Positions 33,420 through 39,837 of a stretch of 64,000 nt of DNA are shown piece after piece. This DNA comes from Galaxea fascicularis (Eukaryota; Cnidaria; Anthozoa; Scleractinia; Euphylliidae), in the NCBI GenBank assembly GCA_948470475.1, contig OX419335.1, positions 19,123,479-19,187,478 of the forward strand, read 5' to 3'. The first letter of the stretch is position 1; every line of letters begins with the position of its first letter. Below the pieces are notes generated by a model. That model was not told the DNA's origin. It was given only the letters and a program-made list of their open reading frames with translations, and did no database searches. Position numbers and translations under genes: made by a program.

Positions 33420-33926
33420 ATTTTTTTGTGAATATACCGCCATGTTTCGGCCGCCGCGCTATCTCGAGAAGGTCGATTACGAGCGGTTCGATCTCACCAC
33501 AGCGCTCAACGATCCGGCAAATGCGCAGCACCAAGTCAAAACCGGGCTGAAGTTCGAGGTCAAAGACCGAGATATTGTTTACGATTGGTAGAACGTCTAT
33601 TTTCGGGTCGAGTACAAATTCCAGGCTCTTGCGGGCGGCAATGTCGCTGCTGACACAGAGTCAGCCCCTGTCAACAGCTCTTTCTCTCTGATCAAAGACA
33701 TGACTGTGAGTTCCGTGGGGAAGAAGTTTTGTGAAGCCAGCGGCGTCAACAAGGTTTTGTTCATCAAAAATTTGGTAGAATATTCCGACGATTTTGTGCG
33801 AACAGTAGCCCAAGACGAGTTTTGGTATCTCGACACCGACAACACAACCATGACAGATAATAGGGACTTTAAGCAAATCGCTACGGCGACCTCTACTAAA
33901 GCGGCCGGAAGTAAGAAAGCCCAGAA

Positions 33927-34182
33927 CATTCTCGTCCCCAGAGCCGCCCTCGTCCCTTCTGGCCTGCGGCAGAGATCGAGAGCTCTGGCTGGTTTCAAAC
34001 CACGAGGTCCGTGAATCACGGACTTCCGGTTCTTCTGCGCAAACTCAGAAGTTTGAAACAATAGTGGTTGCTAACGGCTACAAAAATGCACCTTTACTGC
34101 GACTGCGCATATTTCGGAACTGGCCAGAGCTCTCTTTTTCTGCCGCAGGCCAGAAGGATCGTGAGCTCTGGGGACGAGAATG
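33927..34182. mobile_element. MITE-like insertion inside the capsid-like gene
   Basis: The left end CATTCTCGTCCCCAGAGC and right end GGGGACGAGAATG are inverted repeats; the arms extend about 60 bp (TTCTGGCCTGCGGCAGA is mirrored by TCTGCCGCAGGCCAGAA). It interrupts the coding frame, so it postdates the viral integration. Confidence 0.8.
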
Positions 34183-34840
34183 AGCCCACAAATGACGCAG
34201 TGCGCATGCTTGGAAATGACCTTTCGCCGTAGCGCCAAATCCTACAACGTGAAGAGCTGTCTTCTGGCGTAGTCGCTACCACATGAGTATAAAAGTCGAC
34301 TCTTCTCCTATTTTTTACAATCACTGGTTTTAAAAGCTATCGTAGATTGTTTTTCACTTTATCAAGAAAGTATTCGAGGCTTCTGGTTTTCCAGTAAATA
34401 CGTTTTCCCTACGTTCTCTCAGGTTGAGATTTCGATCCACAACTGAGTGTTCCATTGCCGCGTGAAAACCACCAGAAGAAACAAAGGCTAGTCGAAACCC
34501 GTAAGCACGACTGTTAGCAATAAAGCTGTTAAAATGTCACTGAAGGTTGTTCAAACAAAAATAGAATATCTCAAACGTTGAATTTGTTGATTGTTGTTAA
34601 ATACGCTCAGTACGCTACATAAGAAGAAAAATCACTTGCAGCTAATTCTGATCTTCTTCTGTAGTTTTCTATTTTGGATAGAAATCGCCTTCCGTTGATG
34701 TTTAGTGTCAATATTCTTCTCGGCAAACGATATGTTTAAAGTGGCCTACTTTCTTACTCGACCACCATTGGATTCTGTTGTTGATAAATATAGCGAAAGC
34801 AAGTGAGCAAGAAACGCCGTAGTCACTGTTTGGACCGAGC

Positions 34841-34940
34841 TTGGTAAAAGTTGAAATTTGGCGTGACGTACTCTCCCCAGGACTCCACATCCACGACCGC
34901 CGTAGTAGAGGTCGCTGTAGCGATTTGCTTAAAGTCCATA
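34841..34940 (-). pseudogene. Inverted piece of the capsid-like gene
   Basis: The reverse strand reads DFKQIATATSTTAVV, nearly the same as DFKQIATATSTKAA encoded on the plus strand at about 33868-33909. The reverse copy abuts the point where plus-strand capsid coding resumes (about 34936) and continues as coding-like sequence toward about 34820. This indicates an internal inversion or inverted duplication. Confidence 0.65.
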
Positions 34941-35829
34941 ATAACGCAACGAATGCGGGGATCAAAGCGCGCGGTGCTCTTTCGAATGCGGGACAAACGG
35001 TGAAAACCGTCATCCCCCTCAACCGCTATTTCTTCTTCGAGGAACTTTCGGACAGACTTTTACCTCCAATGAGGCTGCTTTTCGACATTGTACTGGAGGA
35101 AGACAGCGAAATGATTTTCCAAAACGACGGCACCGGGCGGCGAATTGTTGTCACCAAGATGCAATTATGGGTTCCGAAGCTGATGCTGACACCTGAAGGT
35201 CAAAGGTTTGTCAACGAAAACTTCCTGAAACCGACGAAACGGCGTTACTTGAAAGAAACTCTAGCCCCTAGCAGCGACCGAAGAGATGCGGGAGGGCAAT
35301 AGCAAATCACCCTAGGAGCGAAAAACGCCAAACACGTTTTCTTTTTCTTCCAACGAACGGAAAGGTATCTCTCTCTGGAACACAACACTTACAAATTCGA
35401 CACCTTCAATCTAAACACCCCAGACCCCAACCCTGCAACGAAACTGGCCACTTGCCGCCTTCAATATGGTGGGAGTTATTACCTCGAGCTGGAGTATGAA
35501 GGCGACGACAAAACGCGGATCCGCCGCGACTTGATCAGCTACCGCTACAGGGAAAATGATTACAACACAGGCACCCAGCTGAATGTCACCAACTACTCGA
35601 CCATAGTACCCCATTATTTACTTCGACCTCAAAGCGACCAAAGAAAGTATGACGGGCGATGAGGAAAAGTTGGTCTTTCATTACCGGCTGGACCAACCCG
35701 CTAATGCTGATTACACAATCTATGCCGCTGTCTTGAACGAGGAAGAGATTGTGATCAAGCAGGTTGGAAACGAACTGGTCGTAGCTTGAAAATCTGGAGC
35801 AGCCGCCGAAATTATTTTCTCAAGTATAA

Positions 35830-36321
35830 GATGGCGACGCCGTATTACCCGCTTGGGAGGATTACGAAAAAAACTAAAGTTTCGCGACGCGCTGCTTTCC
35901 AACATTGACTTGGTTAATTGGTGTCGTTTTCTGAACATTCCGATCATGGGAATTTTCTCGCGAAACGAGATCAAACCTTCGGAACATTCCACCCTGCATC
36001 CTCAACCTCGACTATCTCGGGAAGTTAGGCACTCATTGGGTCTTTTGCTGGAAAGGGAAAGACATCGGATATTTCGACTCTTTCGGGCTGCCACCTCCGG
36101 ACGAGTGGGAGCAAGAGTTGCGTAAACGGGGAAGAAGACTTTCCTCCGCAACGACAACCAAATTCAGACGATTGAGAGCGCGCGCTCCAGGTATTCTTGT
36201 CTGCTGTTTCTGAACGAAAGAAACAAAGGGGCCAGTTTGCGGGACATTCTCAAAAGGTTTTCTGGTGATGTGGCCGCAAACGAGCGCGCCGTCAAAAACC
36301 ATTTCTTGCATATACAATGAA
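35830..36321 (+). pseudogene. Adenain-like cysteine protease remnant
   Basis: Adenain (C5 family) proteases mature capsid proteins in adenoviruses and Polinton-type elements. Visible in three frames: NIDLVNWCRFLNIP; GTHWVFCWKGKDIGYFDSFG with the catalytic His (GTHW) and the FDxFG acidic position; then SRYSCLLFLNERNKG and LRDIL, matching the region after the catalytic Cys. The usual C-G pair at the active Cys is not seen; the local sequence looks shortened. Frameshifts near 35990 and 36145. It directly follows the capsid-like gene, as in adintoviruses. An earlier ATG at 35831 (MATPYYPLGR...) probably begins this gene or a short leader. Confidence 0.68.
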
Positions 36322-36480
36322 GTTCGGTTTGTCTTCTACGTGAAAGATATGTGTGAAACCCAGAACCTGAGGAGCGTGAAAAGGTTTGTGGCAAAAAAAC
36401 TGGTGCAAAATGATGAAAGTAAGATGTGAGACCTGCGGGGAAGGAAAGCTTTGTTTTTTGACGAAGAAGAAGACCTTCTC
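36317..36480 (+). pseudogene. Degraded zinc-ribbon module, possible first copy
   Basis: After ATGAAGTTC the sequence yields FYVKDM in one frame and KVRCETCGEGKLCFLTKKK in another. This resembles the YCVK...C-x-C-G layout of the two modules downstream. It is broken by frameshifts and the assignment is weak. Confidence 0.35.
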
Positions 36481-36520
36481 TTGGGAATGAAAAAAATCAC
36501 TTTCATATACGACCGTTCTA

Positions 36521-36815
36521 TGGAAGTCTACTGCGTGAAAAAGAGGCGCAAAACCCCGAATGTGCAGGGGACTGACCACGTCGTCACGACAAAGAACGGT
36601 AGAAAAATGTTCAACAACAACAACAACAACTTTATTTATCTTTACATCTGAAAGTTAAGGGTAGTTTGCCCCGCAAATAGCTGAGAAGCTAGTCGTGGCG
36701 GGGCAAGACAAATACATATACAACTCAGATGAGTAGCTTAAGAAACAAAAAAAGAGAACCTTAAATTAAAACAAGCCTTGCAGATTATTACAACTTCAAA
36801 AAAGTAAATAAATAA

Positions 36816-36847
<32 letters not shown>

Positions 36848-37312
36848 ATAAATAGATAAATAAATAAAACGAAGATCTAGTTAACACAGCGCTTACTGAC
36901 ATATAATGAAGAAAAGGAAAGAAAAACAAACATTAATTAAAGAGATTAAAAACTGGATCTATATACTTACTTTTTTAATGATCATGGGGACTTGAATATA
37001 GTCATCCTCCTTTTCTAAAATATCAAATAACAATTTGCGAAGAACTCGTTTGGAAGTTGTTTTAGGAAGATCCGTTATATAGCGTTCAAGGTGAAGTGTG
37101 CAGTTTGTGGGATACCCAAAACCCGTTTTTTGCCCTCTTCGCGGGGTGGTGCGTTGGCCCGTCGCCGCGGTTCTTCATTCCAAGACAAAATAGTTTATGC
37201 TGCCAGTATGTTTGTCAATCCGACTGCTTCTTGGTCAAGCGCTTTCAAACTGTTGGGCTCGCAAGCACTGAAAGGGCTGACTGACAATATCAAACACGCC
37301 AGGCGGTAAAAA
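36521..37312 (+). pseudogene. Zinc-ribbon protein (DUF5679-like), split by a retro-insertion
   Basis: ATG at 36521: MEVYCVKKRRKTPNV with KNGRKMF before the break, and KCAVCGIPKTRF after it (about 37091), followed by a C-terminal stretch to 37312. The YCVK...CxVCG arrangement is that of the small DUF5679-type zinc ribbons found in large dsDNA viruses and virus-like elements. The second Cys of the first CxxC is lost (YCVKK). The break is a clean insertion (36615-37083) flanked by GTTCAA on both sides. Confidence 0.5.
36609..37089 (-). mobile_element. Retroelement 3' fragment inserted in the zinc-ribbon gene, TSD GTTCAA
   Basis: GTTCAA at 36609-36614 and 37084-37089 flank the insert. On the reverse strand it ends in a (GTT)n-type tail (AACAACAAC at 36615 onward on plus) and includes an AAT microsatellite at 36818-36846. 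Its far end reads coding-like on the reverse strand (TSKRVLRKLLFDILEKE) and then a GTAAGT donor-like site, so it may be a truncated LINE or a processed fragment. Confidence 0.6.
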
Positions 37313-37331
37313 ATTTAAAAATATATATAGG

Positions 37332-37495
37332 ATGGAAGTCTACTGCGTGAAAGACTCCGAATCTGCTGGGGACTGACCAAGTCGTTGTGGCAAAGAACGG
37401 CAGAAGGCTGCTCAAGGCGAAATGTTTTGTTTGTGGAATAACGGGTTCTGGGTTCCGGGGAGCTTCGGCATTCCGAACTTCAGCCCGAAACTGGT
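37332..37495 (+). pseudogene. Second zinc-ribbon module, frameshifted
   Basis: ATG at 37332 repeats MEVYCVK, then shifts frame; KNGRRLLKAKCFVCG is readable in another frame. It parallels 36521-36611 closely at the DNA level (GGAAGTCTACTGCGTGAAA in both), so this is a tandem duplication of the module. Confidence 0.45.
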
Positions 37496-37877
37496 TAAAT
37501 CCGTCGTGAAAGCTGCTCCGAAGGGAAAGGATCCGTTGGACATTCTTCGGAAAACGCTGAAGAATTATTATGGCACGGGGGTTGACGTACACAAACTGAT
37601 CGGAAAACTGCCCGCTCCCGCCAGGGGTTGGACGTTACCCCGTCACAACTATACAGGACCGTACAACCCCGTCGACAAACAACTCAAATATGACCCTGAA
37701 ACGGGTGAAATTCAAGAAATCTTTCAACAACCGACCGGCACCACCGACGCGGTTGCCGTGCAACATGATGTCGACTACAACAGTTGCAGTTTTCGCCACG
37801 AGAAGTACGGAAGATTGAAACGAACCCGTTACCGCGAACCGACGAGGGTTACTCGGCACAATAAAAAATTCGGCTGA
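37422..37877 (+). CDS. PLA2-like (parvovirus VP1-unique type) protein
   Basis: An open frame of 151 codons; the natural start may be later than the first codon because the first 20 residues overlap the frameshifted zinc-ribbon module. Residues about 95-135 contain NYTGPYNPVDKQL, then TTDAVAVQHDVDYN. Y-x-G-x-x-N-P-L/V with D...A-x-x-HD-x-x-Y is the Ca-loop and His-Asp active-site layout of the parvoviral VP1 phospholipase A2 domain (His and Asp are visible here). In parvoviruses this activity breaches endosomal membranes; cnidarian and Polinton-like elements carry related domains. The C-terminus is basic. It is the least damaged gene of the island. Confidence 0.62.
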   Translation: MFCLWNNGFWVPGSFGIPNFSPKLVKSVVKAAPKGKDPLDILRKTLKNYYGTGVDVHKLIGKLPAPARGWTLPRHNYTGPYNPVDKQLKYDPETGEIQEIFQQPTGTTDAVAVQHDVDYNSCSFRHEKYGRLKRTRYREPTRVTRHNKKFG

Positions 37878-38313
37878 CAGAGCTGTCTTGAGGTGGGGGA
37901 TAGCAAGGTCCGATTTTTACTTTTTCCTCTTTTTCCTTAACAATTTCAATAATTTCACCCACTGGAATGTGAGCCATTTCTGTCCACACCCCGTTGTCCC
38001 TGTGGCAAAGGTTTCCTCGAGCTACTAATTTACGCAAAACAGCTTTTTCTAGCTGTTGCGCCTTTTTTACGGTTTCTGTTTCGACAGTTGCTACAAATTT
38101 GAACTTGTGTAAAAAACAAGTTTGAAATGCGTTGTCTTGTAGACGCCTCAGATCACTTGTGTGCCCAACTTTAAACACCTGGTTGGCGCCGAAGTAAGCG
38201 TCAGAAGTGATGTGGTGAGCGTCGTAGAAGCCTGGTATCTTCATAGTAGATCTTTGGGGTACCCTTTCTATAATGGGCGGGCAAAGTGTCCGACTCAGGA
38301 ACATTCCCCGCAT
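37849..38313 (-). CDS. GIY-YIG/T5orf172-like protein
   Basis: A reverse-strand frame of 154 codons; the Met of MKIPGFYDAHHITSDAYF is the likely start (about 38244). QVFKVGHTSDLRRLQDNAFQ resembles the YKVGxTxxLxxR block of T5orf172/MUG113-type GIY-YIG nucleases, followed by LEKAVLRKL, where the metal-binding Glu is expected. The GIY half is not clear, so activity is uncertain. Its end overlaps the end of the PLA2-like frame by about 30 bp, convergently. Nuclease function is inferred. Confidence 0.45.
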   Translation of the reverse strand: MRGMFLSRTLCPPIIERVPQRSTMKIPGFYDAHHITSDAYFGANQVFKVGHTSDLRRLQDNAFQTCFLHKFKFVATVETETVKKAQQLEKAVLRKLVARGNLCHRDNGVWTEMAHIPVGEIIEIVKEKEEKVKIGPCYPPPQDSSVSRIFYCAE

Positions 38314-39388
38314 CGACCTTCTGCTGCCTCGTGCGCCGCGTCGTCCTCAAGGGGGAAATCCTGCTTCTTCTTCCATTCCCTGAAGCCATTCAATTTCCGC
38401 CCAATCCGGTTCGCCAGGAAGGCATTCGCACCCAAATTTCTCACAATTGGAGCAATACATCTCTTCACGCGCGTCATCCATAACCTGTTCAAACTCCCGA
38501 TGTATGGTTCCCCACCCGCGAATATTCCTATCGGTGACCAACCACGGTAGGGTTTTCTTTTCTTCGATTTTTGCAGCAGCTAAGTCTGAATAAATTTTTT
38601 CCCGCACTGCGAGAAGCATGTATTGGATCAGCTGGTCCAGATCCATGGGTGCCTGAGATGTGGCTTCCTCTAGTAGGCGGCCCATTTCTGCTGCCATGGT
38701 TCCCTCGGATGCCCTCCCTCTAATAGGCGGGCGCGGGCTTCCCCACAGGTTGGGTGTAGGTTGACGAGTCTGGTTCGCCATGGGTACCTGAGGGGTACCT
38801 TCCTCTAATGGGCGGGCTGGCTGTGCTGCCATGGTTCCCTCGGGTGCCCTCCCTCTAATAGGCGGGCTTCTCCTCCGGTTGGGTGCAGGTTGACGAGTCT
38901 GGTTCGCCATGTACATTGAGGGGCCGTCGCTCTTTCGCTTCCTCCAGGATCTGCTTGATTCTGTCTTTCCCCTCCCAATCGAAGTCCCAGCAGATGGCGA
39001 CCACTTCCTCGTGGACTTCCTTCCATTTCCCATCTTTCCCTTTCCACCGGTTTGGTCGCAACCCTCTCGGCTTCCTTCTCCCACCCTTCCGGCTTCCCAC
39101 GAGACGTTCCAGCTCCGCCTTGTCATTTTCCATCTGCTTGAAGAATTCCCCCAAAGCCTCTTCCCAGCTTCTCCAGCTTTTCCCGCGCACTTCGAGATTT
39201 CCAATCCCCTTTCCTCGCTCCACCACAGCATTGCCGCGTGCTTTCCATCTCCCCCGGGGTGCAATCCTTCTAATAGGCGGGTGCGGGCCAGGCTGATTGC
39301 CTTTGTTTGCGCCTTGTCGGCGTGGGCCAAGCTGGTTGCCTTGGTTTGCCATCTATCCCCAGCCACCCTCCCTCTAATTGACCGGCTG
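38261..39388. repeat. Spaced short repeat CTCTAATAGGCGGGC
   Basis: Copies or near-copies at about 38266, 38668, 38717, 38803, 38852, 39268 and 39370 (the last two with changes). Spacing is irregular (35-430 bp). In the reverse frame they encode the PPIRGR/RPLEEG words, but they occur in more than one frame. Confidence 0.7.
38347..39366 (-). CDS. Long Pro/Arg-rich protein of unknown function
   Basis: A reverse-strand open frame of 339 codons, the longest uninterrupted frame of the island. The N-terminal two thirds are low complexity (Arg, Gly, Ser, Trp). There are two tandem repeats of about 43 residues, each with MANQTRQP, RGRA(P/S)EGTMAA and RPLEEG/RLLEEA. The C-terminal third looks folded (LIQYMLLAVREKIYSDLA, REEMYCSNCEKFGCEC with four Cys). 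It may continue past 38347 in another frame (EGRCGECS). Not recognised. The real start may be an internal MANQ or MDLDQL Met. Confidence 0.4.
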   Translation of the reverse strand: MAGDRWQTKATSLAHADKAQTKAISLARTRLLEGLHPGGDGKHAAMLWWSEERGLEISKCAGKAGEAGKRLWGNSSSRWKMTRRSWNVSWEAGRVGEGSREGCDQTGGKGKMGNGRKSTRKWSPSAGTSIGRGKTESSRSWRKRKSDGPSMYMANQTRQPAPNRRRSPPIRGRAPEGTMAAQPARPLEEGTPQVPMANQTRQPTPNLWGSPRPPIRGRASEGTMAAEMGRLLEEATSQAPMDLDQLIQYMLLAVREKIYSDLAAAKIEEKKTLPWLVTDRNIRGWGTIHREFEQVMDDAREEMYCSNCEKFGCECLPGEPDWAEIEWLQGMEEEAGFPP

Positions 39389-39413
39389 GTGGTTGCCCGA
39401 CCACTGGTAGAGT

Positions 39414-39577
39414 AGTAATGGAGGTACTCGACAAATCACCACCCCCTAGAGAGCCTCCTTTTACCAATTTTCTTTGTTTTCGGGTACAAAGGACCCGAAA
39501 AAAGGAAGGCTGGTAGTTTTATTTTGGTAAAAGGAGGCTCTCTAGGGGGTGGTATTTGTCGAGTACCTCTATTACTG
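39414..39577. repeat. Strong inverted repeat at the right edge of the viral island
   Basis: The left arm 39414-39468 (GTAATGGAGGTACTCGACAA through CCTCCTTTTACCAA) is mirrored by the right arm 39522-39577 with few mismatches. The 53-bp spacer holds TTTTCGGGTACAAAGGACCCG. It could be a foldback terminus of the integrated element or an independent MITE. No matching sequence is seen near 31.7 kb. Confidence 0.85.
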
Positions 39578-39837
39578 CTCCTATATGCTATATTAGCTTT
39601 GGAAATGAGTGTAAGGTCCTGTACTTCCATAAATAGGCCTCGATCAGAAATCTTTAAAATTGATACAATTTTCAGGAGGCTAAAGTGGGTGACCTGTACG
39701 ATATGAATCATCGATTCTCAAGCAAGCGACACCCGTTGCCAATTGAAAACAAACAAAACTAATTTATTCAACAATATGCCACTCAAAACTCATTTGCATC
39801 TGTTATCCCTCAAACCGCCCGATTATTCTCTTTGGTC

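Larger units (their letters stand above)
33442..35789 (+). pseudogene. Capsid-like long gene, split by insertions and an inversion
   Basis: The ATG at 33442 begins MFRPPRYLEKVDYERFDLTT. Breaks: an in-frame TAG at 33589; an inverted-repeat insertion at 33927-34182; foreign sequence to about 34935; a second in-frame TAG at 35300; a frameshift near 35607. Coding resumes about 34936 and contains ALSNAGQTVKTVIPLNRYF, FEELSDRLLPPM and later YNTGTQLNVTNYS. I recall this type from cnidarian genome annotations as a long uncharacterised protein; position before the protease and length suggest the double-jelly-roll major capsid protein. The identification is inferential; remote homology or structure prediction would settle it. 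Confidence 0.5.
31760..39580. mobile_element. Decayed Polinton/adintovirus-like integrated element
   Basis: About 7.8 kb, GC-richer than its flanks, with densely packed intronless genes in two orientations: fibre-like (minus), small unknown and basic proteins (plus), capsid-like (plus), adenain-like protease (plus), zinc ribbons and a PLA2-like domain (plus), GIY-YIG-like and Pro/Arg-rich proteins (minus). A capsid-like gene beside an adenain-type protease is the hallmark of Polinton/Maverick and adintovirus lineages; the PLA2-like VP1 domain is known from parvoviruses and some of these elements. No protein-primed polymerase, integrase or packaging ATPase is visible. Stops, frameshifts, insertions and an inversion show it is inactive. 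The assignment is inferred from motifs; no search was run. Confidence 0.65.

Noticed and set aside
33597..34061. Minus-strand 154-codon frame
   Set aside because: Antisense to the capsid-like gene and the MITE; no motif.
34283..34295. TATA-like GTATAAAAG as a viral promoter
   Set aside because: It lies in the foreign or inverted block between capsid pieces and no coherent gene follows it.
38883..39415. Plus-strand open frames of 137 and 168 codons
   Set aside because: They are antisense shadows of the GC-rich minus-strand frame 38347-39366, which has the internal protein repeats and Cys motif.
31760..39580. Recent bacterial contamination as an explanation for the GC-rich block
   Set aside because: The block contains eukaryote-specific insertions (MITE, retroelement with duplication, Penelope fragment), so it is resident in the host genome.
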